A DNA stretch of 64,000 nucleotides from Blautia sp. MSJ-9 (lineage in GTDB: Bacteria > Bacillota > Clostridia > Lachnospirales > Lachnospiraceae). The stretch spans positions 1-64,000 of the forward strand of contig NZ_JAHLQG010000012.1 in the NCBI RefSeq assembly GCF_018919065.1. The letters run 5' to 3'. A program made the position numbers and the translations under genes. Positions within the stretch are counted from its first letter, which is position 1; the number at the start of each line of letters is the position of its first letter. This document shows positions 27,331 through 35,866 of this stretch, in pieces. The notes beneath the pieces are model-generated. The model did no database searches, had not been told where the DNA came from, and was given only the letters and a program-made list of their open reading frames with translations.

Positions 27331-27383
27331 TTGCCTGAAAAGATGTGCTTTATTTTACTCAAAACACATTTCAGTAACAATCC
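27327..27383 (-). promoter_or_regulatory. RAT antiterminator element ahead of bglP
   Basis: Both conserved halves of a LicT/SacY-type RAT are present on the minus strand: GGATTGTTACTG at 27383-27372 and CAGGCAAGACC at 27337-27327. The middle is longer than usual and forms an extra ATGTG/CACAT stem, so the element spans 57 bases rather than about 30. Confidence 0.85.
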
Positions 27384-27396
27384 ATTAACACCTTAA

Positions 27397-28248
27397 TTAT
27401 AAAGTTTCCAACCGTTTCTGGTCTTCTGTGATTTTCTGAATATGAATCGTAAGATACAGCATTTCGTCTTCTGTCAGCTGATAGTGGTATTCATCTTCCA
27501 TCATCAGATAAATCATTTTCACGCATCCATATGCGTCTTTATACTGTTCTTTAATAATCTGAAATAACTCTCCGTTTTCATCATAATGAAGTTCCTTATG
27601 AAGAAATCTCTGTGCAAAATATTTCAGATGAGTAAGAAAACGCTGATAATACAGATTCTCTTCCTGGAATTTTAAATTATCATAATATTTCTGAACTACA
27701 TCCAAAATCTGATGTACAATAATCGAAATCTGATAACTGTCTGTTTTACTTCCATCTTCTGCATTGACAAAATGCAATGCAAAGAATCCTGCCTCATCCA
27801 CTACCAGATTTACCTGAAATGTCTGATTTACTCTTTTTAAAAGTTCTAAACCTATTTCATATTCTTTATGATAGAGTTGTTTTATATCCAATAAAAGCAT
27901 ATTTTGAATCTGGATTCCCTGATTCAGTCTGGATATTGCCCCCATAATATGATCACTCAGTGAAAAATAAATACTATCATTTAACTCCAGTCCTTGTTTC
28001 TCTTTCACTTCATTCACATAAGCTTCTACAAAATCCAGATATTTTTCCGGAATAGAAGCAAAATATCCCTGTATCTCTTTACTGATCTGTGCTGTTTCCG
28101 CAGTAAAAATCTTTTCGATCAAAGTTTCATCAACCTGTTGCCCTTTTTTCTTTTGAAATGCAATCCCGCACCCCTTTACAATAATCTCATGACCCTGTTT
28201 ATCTTTGGATAGAATCAGATTATTATTTAAAATCTTATAAATAGTCAT
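27397..28248 (-). CDS. licT: LicT/BglG family transcription antiterminator
   Basis: 283 residues: an RNA-binding CAT domain at 1-58 (YKILNNNLILSKDKQGHEII, GCGIAFQKKKGQQ) and two PRD domains with conserved His residues (about 65-170 and 171-283; SDHIMGAISRLNQGI, LTHLKYFAQRFLHKE, TIHIQKI). PTS-dependent phosphorylation of the PRDs controls dimer formation and RAT binding. Its own leader carries a RAT and terminator, and a second RAT lies between it and bglP. This gives feed-forward induction of the whole operon by beta-glucosides. Confidence 0.93.
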   Translation of the reverse strand: MTIYKILNNNLILSKDKQGHEIIVKGCGIAFQKKKGQQVDETLIEKIFTAETAQISKEIQGYFASIPEKYLDFVEAYVNEVKEKQGLELNDSIYFSLSDHIMGAISRLNQGIQIQNMLLLDIKQLYHKEYEIGLELLKRVNQTFQVNLVVDEAGFFALHFVNAEDGSKTDSYQISIIVHQILDVVQKYYDNLKFQEENLYYQRFLTHLKYFAQRFLHKELHYDENGELFQIIKEQYKDAYGCVKMIYLMMEDEYHYQLTEDEMLYLTIHIQKITEDQKRLETL

Positions 28249-28277
28249 AAGCTCCCTCTCCCCTGCTGCCAGATAAA

Positions 28278-28331
28278 TAAAAAAAGACCATTACAGTATA
28301 TAGAAATTCTCTTTATATACTATAAGGTCTT
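28278..28331 (-). terminator. Leader terminator of the licT operon
   Basis: On the minus strand AAGACCTTATAGTATATA pairs with TATATACTGTAATGGTCTT around a short loop, followed by seven Ts. Its left arm overlaps the RAT, so LicT binding should prevent it forming. Confidence 0.85.
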
Positions 28332-28364
28332 GCCTGACGATAAAAAATATTCCAGTAACAATCC
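28326..28364 (-). promoter_or_regulatory. RAT antiterminator element ahead of licT
   Basis: GGATTGTTACTG (28364-28353) and CAGGCAAGACC (28336-28326) are both near-exact matches to the LicT/BglG target, arranged just upstream of the leader terminator. Confidence 0.9.
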
Positions 28365-28374
28365 TTCTGAACGA

Positions 28375-28403
28375 TTTATAGTTTATTCAATTGCTATATG
28401 CAA
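28375..28403 (-). promoter_or_regulatory. Promoter of the licT-bglP-GH1 operon
   Basis: TTGCAT (28403-28398) and TATAAA (28380-28375) with a 17-base spacer. Transcription would start a few bases before the RAT, so the RAT is almost the first thing in the message. Confidence 0.65.
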
Positions 28404-28574
28404 GAATAGCAGAAAATTTTCTTTCTGTCTATCTGGAAAAATAGATAAAATAATTCTTTATTTTTTGTGAAATTTTTCTAAATTTTCGCTTTATATTAAC
28501 CTATAGCTTTTTTTATAATACTGTTACTCCATCTACAGTAATACACTTCGTGATGCACAGAATTTATGCCAATC

Positions 28575-28603
28575 TTTACAAAAAAACTTTAATACGTTAT
28601 ACT
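28575..28603 (+). promoter_or_regulatory. Promoter of rarA
   Basis: TTTACA (28575-28580) and TATACT (28598-28603) with a 17-base spacer, about 100 bases before the rarA start. Confidence 0.65.
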
Positions 28604-28637
28604 TAAGCAAATATATGTTCTTATAGTCACCACGGTC

Positions 28638-28670
28638 GGTGCAAAACGTGTGCCACCGGCACACTGCACC
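28638..28670 (+). other. Stable hairpin in the rarA leader
   Basis: GGTGCA (28638-28643) pairs with TGCACC (28665-28670), and GTGTGCC (28648-28654) with GGCACAC (28658-28664). The two stems stack with an aaac bulge. It should be transcribed from the rarA promoter. No T run follows. Confidence 0.6.
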
Positions 28671-28709
28671 ATCAAATCATCAACAGATAATTATTTTATG
28701 GAGAAAATT

Positions 28710-30029
28710 ATGGATTTATTTGAATATGCAAAATCAAAAACTCTGGATCAGGAGTCTCCTCTTGCTTCCAGACTGCGCCCTACTACCCTGGATGAAGTAG
28801 TAGGCCAGCAACACATTATCGGAAAAAACACCTTGCTCTACAGAGCAATAAAGGCAGATAAACTAACCTCAGTTATCTTCTACGGCCCTCCGGGAACAGG
28901 CAAAACCACTCTGGCAAAAGTAATTGCCAACACCACAAGCGCTGAATTTACCCAGATCAACGCAACTGTAGCCGGCAAAAAAGACATGGAAACTGTTGTC
29001 AAAGAAGCGCAGCAGAATCTCGGCATGTACGGAAAGAAAACCATCCTCTTCATCGACGAGATTCACCGTTTCAACAAAGGCCAGCAGGATTATCTCCTTC
29101 CATTTGTAGAAGACGGAACCATCATTCTTATTGGCGCAACAACAGAAAATCCATACTTTGAAGTCAATGCAGCTCTTATCTCCCGCTCCATCATCTTCGA
29201 ACTGAAATCTCTGGAAATTCCTGAGGTAAAAGAACTCATCCTCAGAGCAGTCAACGATAAGAAAAAAGGAATGGGAAACTATAAAGCCCAGATAGATGAA
29301 GACGCACTCGATTTCCTCGCAGACATGGCAGGCGGAGATGCCAGAAATGCTCTCAACGCCATCGAACTTGGTATCCTTACTACACCAAGAAGTGAAGACG
29401 GAATCATTCACATCACCCTTGATGTCGCTTCCCAGTGCATCCAGAAACGAGTAGTCCGCTACGACAAAAACGGAGACAATCATTACGATATCATCTCCGC
29501 TTTCATCAAAAGTATGAGGGGGTCAGACCCCGACGCTGCAGTCTATTACCTTGCAAAAATGCTCTACGCCGGAGAAGACGTCAAATTCATTGCCCGCAGA
29601 ATTATGATCCTCGCCTCCGAAGACATCGGAAATGCTGATCCTCAGGCCCTCTGCGTAGCAGTAGCAGCCGCCCAGGCAGTAGAACGCGTAGGAATGCCAG
29701 AAGCCCAGATCATACTCTCCCAGGCAGTCACCTACATGGCCTGCGCTCCTAAGAGCAATTCCGCTGTCAACGCCATCTTCGTAGCTATGGACTCCGTCAA
29801 ACGCACAAAAACCACCGTCCCGCCTCACCTCCAGGACGCACACTACGGCGGTCACGAAAAACTAGGTCATGGAATCGGCTACAAATACGCCCACGACTAC
29901 CCCAACCATTACGTAGACCAACAATACCTCCCAACCGAAATCCAGGGAGAACACTTCTACGAACTAAGCGACATGGGGTATGAAAAAACACTCAAAGAAT
30001 ACCAGCACTGGATTAAATCTCAATCCTAA
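28710..30029 (+). CDS. rarA: Replication-associated recombination protein A (AAA ATPase)
   Basis: 439 residues from the ATG at 28710, which has GGAG six bases upstream; starts at 28650 and 28698 would add residues outside the family alignment. The opening PLASRLRPTTLDEVVGQQHI is typical of the RarA/MgsA/WRNIP1 family. Walker A GPPGTGKTT, Walker B LFIDEIHRFN and sensor 1 GATTENPYFEVN follow, then the C-terminal tetramer domain (HYDIISAFIKSMRGSDPDAA, HLQDAHYGGHEKLGHG). It acts at stalled forks with SSB. It stands alone, with its own promoter and terminator. Confidence 0.93.
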   Translation: MDLFEYAKSKTLDQESPLASRLRPTTLDEVVGQQHIIGKNTLLYRAIKADKLTSVIFYGPPGTGKTTLAKVIANTTSAEFTQINATVAGKKDMETVVKEAQQNLGMYGKKTILFIDEIHRFNKGQQDYLLPFVEDGTIILIGATTENPYFEVNAALISRSIIFELKSLEIPEVKELILRAVNDKKKGMGNYKAQIDEDALDFLADMAGGDARNALNAIELGILTTPRSEDGIIHITLDVASQCIQKRVVRYDKNGDNHYDIISAFIKSMRGSDPDAAVYYLAKMLYAGEDVKFIARRIMILASEDIGNADPQALCVAVAAAQAVERVGMPEAQIILSQAVTYMACAPKSNSAVNAIFVAMDSVKRTKTTVPPHLQDAHYGGHEKLGHGIGYKYAHDYPNHYVDQQYLPTEIQGEHFYELSDMGYEKTLKEYQHWIKSQS

Positions 30030-30057
30030 TTAAAAGTCTTCAATACTTCTTTTAATT
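30028..30057 (+). terminator. Probable rarA terminator
   Basis: AATTAAAAG (30028-30036) pairs with CTTTTAATT (30049-30057), starting at the stop codon. It is AT-rich and weak. The larger inverted repeat that follows directly may strengthen it. Confidence 0.45.
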
Positions 30058-30103
30058 GAGTGATAATTGAGTTCTTTTTTTAGGAAACTCAATTATCACT
30101 CAA
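30056..30103. repeat. Perfect 18-base inverted repeat after rarA
   Basis: TTGAGTGATAATTGAGTT (30056-30073) is exactly repeated in inverted form at 30086-30103, with a 12-base spacer containing seven Ts. It lies between rarA and the decayed restriction-type gene. Confidence 0.75.
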
Positions 30104-30161
30104 TTCACAATGCTCTACAACAATGCACATATTGCGTCGTTTATCAAACCACCTTTGCCTT

Positions 30162-31292
30162 CTATTTTCTTACAACCCACCTGCCACTTCTATTAGAACC
30201 CTGTCTTTCAATCAATCCCTCTTTCTGCAAATCTTTTATTATCTTCTGGACTTGTTTTCTTGTAAGCTCAAACTCTTCCATAAGTTTAACCTGTGTTATT
30301 TTAGGATTTTCTTCCATCTGACACAATATATTCTGTCTAATTTCGGCTCCTTTTCGGCTCCTTTTTGATTATTTTCTAATTTGTTTTCTTTCAAGAATGC
30401 TTCATGCACAAATAATCTTGAAATAAAATAGCTATGATCCTCATCTGTCTCAAACTCCGGTTTCGGCAAACGTATCTGACTTGGATTAACAATTTTCTTA
30501 TCCAACTGTGACGGAACATAATCCACATCTTCATCCATTTGCCTCCATCGCTTAGCTCTGGATAAACGATCACGATATTCAATCATCTGTTTCATCAGAT
30601 GTGCACCATTTTTTCCAACCTCCGTTTCTATCAGAAAAACATCTTCACCTACGTTCACACCATCTATAATTGCCTGTTCACGCGTATATTCACTGACTAT
30701 ATTTTCATTAAAGAAAGCAAAAGTCCGGTTATCAGGTGTTGCAGTTAATCCAATAATAAAAGCATCAAAATAAGTCAGCACCTGACTCCAGACATTATAG
30801 ATAGAACGATGACATTCATCCACAATGATACAATCAAAAAACTCTGGTGGATATTTCTCATTATAAGCTACTTCTTTCGGAGCTTTGCTTTCAGCAGTTA
30901 CATATTCAACAAACGGAGCTTCTTCTGCTGATTCATCCAAATGTCTTTCCCGCCCCTGTTGCCATCTGCACTAGTGCCCTTGGACGATTATCCGCAAATG
31001 ATTGATCCAGATTATTAATCGCATTAATTTGACATTTTCTGAATCCCTTTACATCTAAAAGTGAAAACTGCTTCATATTATTTCGAATCGTATCTGGCTG
31101 CTGAATCAAATCAAATAATGTCTCAGGCCGATGAAAAGAAAACACTGTACTGGTAGGAAATTCACGAACCGCTACACCAAGAGAAGCTGTAAGATTCAAT
31201 CTTTTCAAATCCTGTATCGCCCATCCAGACTGACAAAGCTTATCATCAATCACACAACGTGCTTTTTCTTCCGGTGTCATATCCTTCTTCAT
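30162..31292 (-). pseudogene. Decayed HsdR-type helicase fused to AlbA/RecG-like tail
   Basis: Remnant of a type I restriction subunit R. The start (ARCVIDDKLCQSGWAIQDL, then GVAVREFP) matches HsdR, but the nuclease core is deleted between AVREFPTS and TVFSFHRPETL. The helicase keeps motif I (MATGAGKTF), then shifts frame with some 70 residues missing before motif II (IIVDECHRSIYNVW) and GLTATPDNRT. After NPSQIR the sequence changes to a stretch like the C terminus of AlbA_2 ATP-binding proteins (PEFETDEDHSYFISRLFVH). It ends, after an 11-base tandem duplication shifts the frame, in a winged helix (TRKQVQKIIKDLQKEGLIER) stopping at 30162. No hsdM or hsdS is nearby. A defence-island scar is likely. 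Confidence 0.82.
30342..30363. repeat. 11-base tandem duplication causing a frameshift
   Basis: The 11-mer TTCGGCTCCTT occurs twice in a row (30342-30352, 30353-30363). Removing one copy joins the HsdR/AlbA frame to the winged-helix frame that ends at 30162, so the duplication is the likely inactivating event. Confidence 0.8.
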
Positions 31293-31451
31293 CTCCCTTA
31301 TACATATTCATCATCTATGTAGTACCTTACTCTCTATTAAAAATAAGTATATCATCACCCCACATACTTCGCAAGAACATACGATTTTTTATAATACTCT
31401 TTTTCTTTTCCCTCTCTATTATCCCGCCCAAGAATTAACCACTTACAACTC
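31293..31451. other. Spacer before repeat copy B
   Basis: About 160 bases between the start of the decayed gene and the palindromic repeat. AT-rich; nothing recognisable seen. Confidence 0.4.
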
Positions 31452-31725
31452 CCCCGCAGGGCATTTTGCCTCCTGCAAAATCCCCAGACATACATCTTTT
31501 TCCACGTCCAGTAACCAGCGCAGGCAAATAGTTTCTTTCGTGTGCATTTGCAGGATACTTAGATATTCTTAGGTATCAAAAATCCGCGTTATGAGAAGAA
31601 AAGTCCTTTGTCTGAGCGCAAGCGAGTAATCCAGACTTTTCTTCTCATGCTTTTAGCGGATTTTTGATACCTTAGAATATCTTAGTATCCGAAACCGCAC
31701 ACGAAAGAAACTATTTGTCTGCGCG
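31452..31725. repeat. Long palindromic intergenic repeat, copy B
   Basis: Second copy of the element at 10662-10937, in the same orientation. It has the same opening small hairpin (GCATTTTGCC / TGCAAAATCCC, more diverged) and a palindromic core at 31518-31724. That core has exactly the same length as in copy A and differs at few positions. Position pairs C31535/G31707 and C31525/G31717 replace A/T pairs of copy A; G31524 faces T31718. It lies some 15 bases past the terminator of the livJ-to-kinase operon, the same position relative to an operon end as copy A. No ORF inside. Confidence 0.85.
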
Positions 31726-31740
31726 TCCCCCCACCCACGA

Positions 31741-31782
31741 AAAAAGCAGCCCCTTTCCCTTCCGAAAGAAACTGCTTTTTTC
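31741..31782 (-). terminator. Terminator after the cytidylate-kinase-like gene
   Basis: On the minus strand AAAAGCAG (31780-31773) pairs with CTGCTTTT (31750-31743), followed by Ts. It closes the liv operon with the downstream kinase-like gene. Confidence 0.75.
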
Positions 31783-31789
31783 CATCCTT

Positions 31790-32413
31790 TTATTTAATTC
31801 CCATAACTTCCATCTGCGCCAGAATCGCATCCACACACTTCTCAAATCCCAGCTTTCCTGAATTCAGGCACAGATCATAATTTGTCGCATCACTCCAGTC
31901 CCCGCCTGCAAATTTACGATAATAATCCTGTTTTCTCTTATCATCTTTGCGAAGGAACTTCTCAATTTCCTCATCACCACCGCTAATCTTCTCTCTGGAC
32001 TTCTCAACACGGAATTCCCATGGTGCATGAATAAATACTCTCAGTGTATTCGGTCTGTCTCTGAACACATAATTCACGCATCGTCCCACGATTACGCATG
32101 GCTCCTTCTCAGCCAGATCATTCGCAACCTTTGCCTGATAATTAAAAATATTCTCATCAGAAATAAATCCCTTCTGATCCGGTGCTATCAGTGCCCCTTT
32201 ATAAAGACCGGTCTTATTAAACAGTGACGCTTTTACTTTTGTCCCTTCTTCAACCTGACCAAATAACTTTACATCAATACCGCTCTCATCTGAAGCCATC
32301 TGAATGATCTCTTTACCATAAAAAGGAACTCCCAATCTCTTAGCCAACATCTGGCCAACTGTACGTCCACCGCTTCCATACTGTCTCGCAATGGTAATTA
32401 CAAAATTCTCCAT
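31790..32413 (-). CDS. Cytidylate kinase-like protein
   Basis: 207 residues of the cytidylate-kinase-like family. The P-loop is RQYGSGGRTVG in place of a standard GxxGxGK, as is normal for the group. VPFYGKEIIQMA, EPCVIVGRCVNYVF and RVFIHAPWEFRVEK complete the nucleotide-kinase-like fold. The real CMP kinase (Cmk) is a different protein, and the substrate of this family is unknown. It begins 14 bases after livF and shares its terminator, yet has no obvious link to amino-acid transport. Confidence 0.85.
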   Translation of the reverse strand: MENFVITIARQYGSGGRTVGQMLAKRLGVPFYGKEIIQMASDESGIDVKLFGQVEEGTKVKASLFNKTGLYKGALIAPDQKGFISDENIFNYQAKVANDLAEKEPCVIVGRCVNYVFRDRPNTLRVFIHAPWEFRVEKSREKISGGDEEIEKFLRKDDKRKQDYYRKFAGGDWSDATNYDLCLNSGKLGFEKCVDAILAQMEVMGIK

Positions 32414-32427
32414 AAAACCCCTCCTGT

Positions 32428-33138
32428 TTATTCTCCAAGATATGCCTTCTGAACAGACTCATCATGAAGAAGATCACTTGCCTTACCTTCCAGTGTAATC
32501 CTTCCGGTCTCAAGAACATAAGCTCTGTCAGCAATAGAAAGAGCCTTCTTCGCATTCTGCTCAACCAGCAGAACCGTTGTTCCGCTCTCACTTACCTCTT
32601 TAATAATATCAAAGATCTCATTTACAAAGATTGGTGAAAGACCCATGGACGGCTCGTCCATCAGAATGATCTTTGGCTGACTCATCAGCGCACGTCCCAT
32701 AGCGAGCATCTGCTGCTCACCACCACTTAAGGTACCTGCTGTCTGATTCTGACGTTCCTTCAAACGTGGAAAACGTTTATACACTTTCTCAATGGTCGCA
32801 TCAATCTCATTTTTATCAGATCTTGTAAAAGCACCCATCTTCAGATTCTGAAGAACAGTCATATTTGCAAACACACGTCTTCCTTCCGGAACATGTGCCA
32901 TACCCATTGTTACGATTTTGTGAGGCGGAACCTTTGTGATATCCTGTCCGTCATAAATAATATGTCCTGATTTTGCACGAAGAAGCCCGGTCACTGTATG
33001 CAGAGTAGTAGTCTTGCCTGCACCATTGGCACCGATCAGCGCAATAACCTCACCTTCATTTACAGAGAAAGAAACACCCTTCAATGCCTGAATCATTCCA
33101 TAATAAACCTGTATGTCCTGTACTTCCAGTAATGCCAT
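32428..33138 (-). CDS. livF: Branched-chain amino-acid ABC transporter ATPase LivF
   Basis: 236 residues: Walker A GANGAGKTT, Q-loop region, signature LSGGEQQML and Walker B IILMDEPSMGLSP. The family-specific AHVPEGRRVFANMTVLQNL identifies LivF. With LivG it powers the LivH/LivM channel. It is 12 bases after livG. Confidence 0.93.
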   Translation of the reverse strand: MALLEVQDIQVYYGMIQALKGVSFSVNEGEVIALIGANGAGKTTTLHTVTGLLRAKSGHIIYDGQDITKVPPHKIVTMGMAHVPEGRRVFANMTVLQNLKMGAFTRSDKNEIDATIEKVYKRFPRLKERQNQTAGTLSGGEQQMLAMGRALMSQPKIILMDEPSMGLSPIFVNEIFDIIKEVSESGTTVLLVEQNAKKALSIADRAYVLETGRITLEGKASDLLHDESVQKAYLGE

Positions 33139-33150
33139 CTGTCTCTCCTC

Positions 33151-33909
33151 CTATTCTCCAAGATATGCCTTGATAACTTCCGGATCATGGAGCACATCTG
33201 AAGTCTTGCCCTGTCTCAGAACATGACCAAAGTTCAGCACAGTCAGTTCCTCACAGATACCTGAAACCAGCTTCATATCATGCTCGATCAGAAGAATGGT
33301 CATATCAAAGTTATCACGAACAAAACGGATGGTATCCATCAGTTCCTCAGTTTCATTAGGGTTCATACCAGCAGCCGGCTCATCCAGAAGAAGAAGCTTC
33401 GGCTTTGTTGCCAGTGCTCTGGCAATCTCCAGCTTTCTCTGTTTACCATAAGGAAGGTTGGATGCAAGGATATCTGCCTCTTTGTCCAGATCAAACACCT
33501 TCAGAAGTTTCATGGCTTCCTCATTCATGGTCTTCTCAACCTTAAAGTATTTCGGAGTATGTACAATACTTGTAAAAAGGCTGTATTTATCATGATTGTG
33601 AAGTCCTGCCTTTACATTGTCCAGCACACTCATCTGATGGAACAGACGGATATTCTGGAATGTTCTGGCAATTCCCGCTTTGTTGATATCAATGGTACTC
33701 TTTCCGGTGATATCCTGTCCGTCCAGATTGATAATTCCTTCATCCGGCTTATACACACCTGTAAGAAGATTAAAGATTGTAGTCTTACCGGCACCGTTCG
33801 GCCCAATCAGACCATAAAGCTGTCCTTTCTCGATGGAGACATGGAAATCATCCACTGCATGAAGACCGCCGAATGAAATATTTAAATGATTTACTTCCAG
33901 CAATGCCAT
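33151..33909 (-). CDS. livG: Branched-chain amino-acid ABC transporter ATPase LivG
   Basis: 252 residues. Walker A GPNGAGKTT, ARTFQNIRLFHQMSVLDNV typical of LivG, the signature region LPYGKQRKLEIARAL in place of LSGGQ, and Walker B LLLLDEPAAGMNP. The C-terminal GHVLRQGKTSDVLHDPEVIKAYLGE is the usual LivG ending. It is 3 bases after livM and partners LivF. Confidence 0.93.
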   Translation of the reverse strand: MALLEVNHLNISFGGLHAVDDFHVSIEKGQLYGLIGPNGAGKTTIFNLLTGVYKPDEGIINLDGQDITGKSTIDINKAGIARTFQNIRLFHQMSVLDNVKAGLHNHDKYSLFTSIVHTPKYFKVEKTMNEEAMKLLKVFDLDKEADILASNLPYGKQRKLEIARALATKPKLLLLDEPAAGMNPNETEELMDTIRFVRDNFDMTILLIEHDMKLVSGICEELTVLNFGHVLRQGKTSDVLHDPEVIKAYLGE

Positions 33910-33912
33910 AGC

Positions 33913-34968
33913 TTATGCCTCCTTTTTCTTAAATCTGCTTAAAAAACGCTCTCTCATCTCAATCGCCTTCGGTGCCCAGTTGATCAGCATCATAACGATC
34001 AGTACGATTGCGTAGAACAGCATACGATAATCGCTCAGTCCACGAAGAAGCTCTGGAAGGAGATTCAGAATTACTGCCGCGATGATAGAACCACGCATAT
34101 TTCCGATACCGCCAAGAACGACAAATACCAGGAACATAATAGACATGTTATATCCGAAGTTCTTCGGAAGTGCTGTTAAAGTTGCGAGGTTATGAGCATA
34201 AAGCACACCACCGATACCGGCCAGCGCTGCAGAAATTGCAAATGCTTTCAGTTTGTACTTTGTAATATCAATACCGATAGATTCTGCTGCGATACGGTTA
34301 TCACGGATTGCCATGATTGCACGTCCGTCACGTGAATTGATCAGGTTCAGAACCACAAATAAAGTAACCAGAATTAGAACCACACCAATCGTAAATGTTG
34401 ACTGTCTCGGTGTACCTGTGATACCCATAGCGCCACTGATGATCATCTTTCCGTCAGGTTCCATACCCAGAGACATCTGGTCTTTCATGGAAAAATGAAT
34501 TCCGTTACTGTCGATTCCCACATAAAGAACATTGATGATATTCTTAATGATCTCACCAAATGCCAGTGTTACGATAGCAAGATAGTCACCTTTCAGACGA
34601 AGTACAGGAATACCGATCAGGAATCCGAAGATACCTGCACACACAGCTCCGATGATCAGAGCAATGAAGAAACGAAGCCCTGCATTTGTAAATGTGTCCA
34701 TAGTTGCCTTTGTAAATGCTGCACTGGTGAATGCACCGATACACATAAATCCGGCATGGCCAAGACTTAACTCACCCAGGATACCAACCGTCAGGTTCAG
34801 GGAAAGTGCCAGGATAATATATACACAAAGGGGCACCAGCAGACCCTGCATCAAGTTAGAAAGCAGATTCCCTGCAATCAGTCCCTGTACGATCAAATAT
34901 GCTGCAAGAACCATTCCGTATGTAATGAGATTGCTTTTTGTTGTTTTGTTTAATTTCTTCTTTTCCAT
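33913..34968 (-). CDS. livM: Branched-chain amino-acid ABC transporter permease LivM
   Basis: 351 residues from the ATG at 34968, chosen because AGGTGG lies a suitable distance upstream; the longer frame from 35007 overlaps livH without a ribosome site. About eight to ten membrane helices are seen, with GHAGFMCIGAFTSA, RLKGDYLAIVTLAFGEI and the cytoplasmic coupling loop RDGRAIMAIRDNRIAAESIGI that contacts the ATPase. It forms the channel with LivH, 10 bases upstream. Confidence 0.92.
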   Translation of the reverse strand: MEKKKLNKTTKSNLITYGMVLAAYLIVQGLIAGNLLSNLMQGLLVPLCVYIILALSLNLTVGILGELSLGHAGFMCIGAFTSAAFTKATMDTFTNAGLRFFIALIIGAVCAGIFGFLIGIPVLRLKGDYLAIVTLAFGEIIKNIINVLYVGIDSNGIHFSMKDQMSLGMEPDGKMIISGAMGITGTPRQSTFTIGVVLILVTLFVVLNLINSRDGRAIMAIRDNRIAAESIGIDITKYKLKAFAISAALAGIGGVLYAHNLATLTALPKNFGYNMSIMFLVFVVLGGIGNMRGSIIAAVILNLLPELLRGLSDYRMLFYAIVLIVMMLINWAPKAIEMRERFLSRFKKKEA

Positions 34969-34978
34969 GTCTGCCACC

Positions 34979-35866
34979 TCACACTTTCTCCTGAATGTTC
35001 TTACCAAGAATACCGGTAGGTTTCACAACCAGAACCACGATCAGAACACCGAATACAATGGCATCTGCCATCTGTGAAGAGATATATGCTTTACCAAAAA
35101 TCTCCAGGATACCCAGAACAATACCACCGATAAAAGCACCCGGAATAGATCCGATACCGCCGAATACTGCAGCAACGAATGCCTTGATACCAGGCATAGC
35201 ACCTGTATATGGTGTCAAAGACGGGTATGCAGAGCAGAGAAGCACACCTGCGATTGCTGCAAGTCCGGAACCGATTGCAAAAGTAATGGAGATTGTTTTG
35301 TTTACGTTAATACCCATTAACTGGGCAGCGCCTTTATCCTCAGATACGGCAAGCATTGCCTGTCCTGTTTTTGTCTTGCTGATAAAGAGCATCAGACCTG
35401 CCATGATCAGGATACCGCCGATAATGGTTACGATGGTTACACCTGTAATCACGATAGAACCACCTGCAAGTTTCAGGGATGGAAGGCTGATCACGTTACT
35501 GAATGATTTAGTATCTGCTCCCCAGATTAGAAGGGCTACATTCTGAAGCAGGTAGCTGACACCGATGGCTGTGATCAGAACAGCCAGAGGTGAAGCTGCA
35601 TTACGCAGTGGTCGATACGCAACGCCTTCGATCACAACGCCCATGAGTGTACAGATGATAATGGACAGCAGGATAGCTAAAATCGGATTTAATCCCATGC
35701 CGCTGACTGCGACATAAACCACATAAGAGCCGACCATGATAACATCTCCATGAGCAAAATTCAGCATTTTAGCGATTCCGTATACCATGGTATAACCAAG
35801 GGCGATGATCGCATATACACTTCCGAGGCTGATACCACTGATAAGATATGATATAAAACTACTCAT
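34979..35866 (-). CDS. livH: Branched-chain amino-acid ABC transporter permease LivH
   Basis: 295 residues, about eight helices. Typical start GISLGSVYAIIALGYTMVYG, then MLNFAHGDVIMVGSY, coupling loop EDKGAAQLMGINVNK and late AVFGGIGSIPGAFIGG. It follows livJ after a 250-base gap with stable hairpins and is 10 bases before livM. Confidence 0.92.
   Translation of the reverse strand: MSSFISYLISGISLGSVYAIIALGYTMVYGIAKMLNFAHGDVIMVGSYVVYVAVSGMGLNPILAILLSIIICTLMGVVIEGVAYRPLRNAASPLAVLITAIGVSYLLQNVALLIWGADTKSFSNVISLPSLKLAGGSIVITGVTIVTIIGGILIMAGLMLFISKTKTGQAMLAVSEDKGAAQLMGINVNKTISITFAIGSGLAAIAGVLLCSAYPSLTPYTGAMPGIKAFVAAVFGGIGSIPGAFIGGIVLGILEIFGKAYISSQMADAIVFGVLIVVLVVKPTGILGKNIQEKV

Noticed and set aside
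30162..31292. Functional type I restriction system
   Set aside because: Deletions remove the nuclease core and part of the helicase, the frame is broken at least twice, and no hsdM or hsdS is present.
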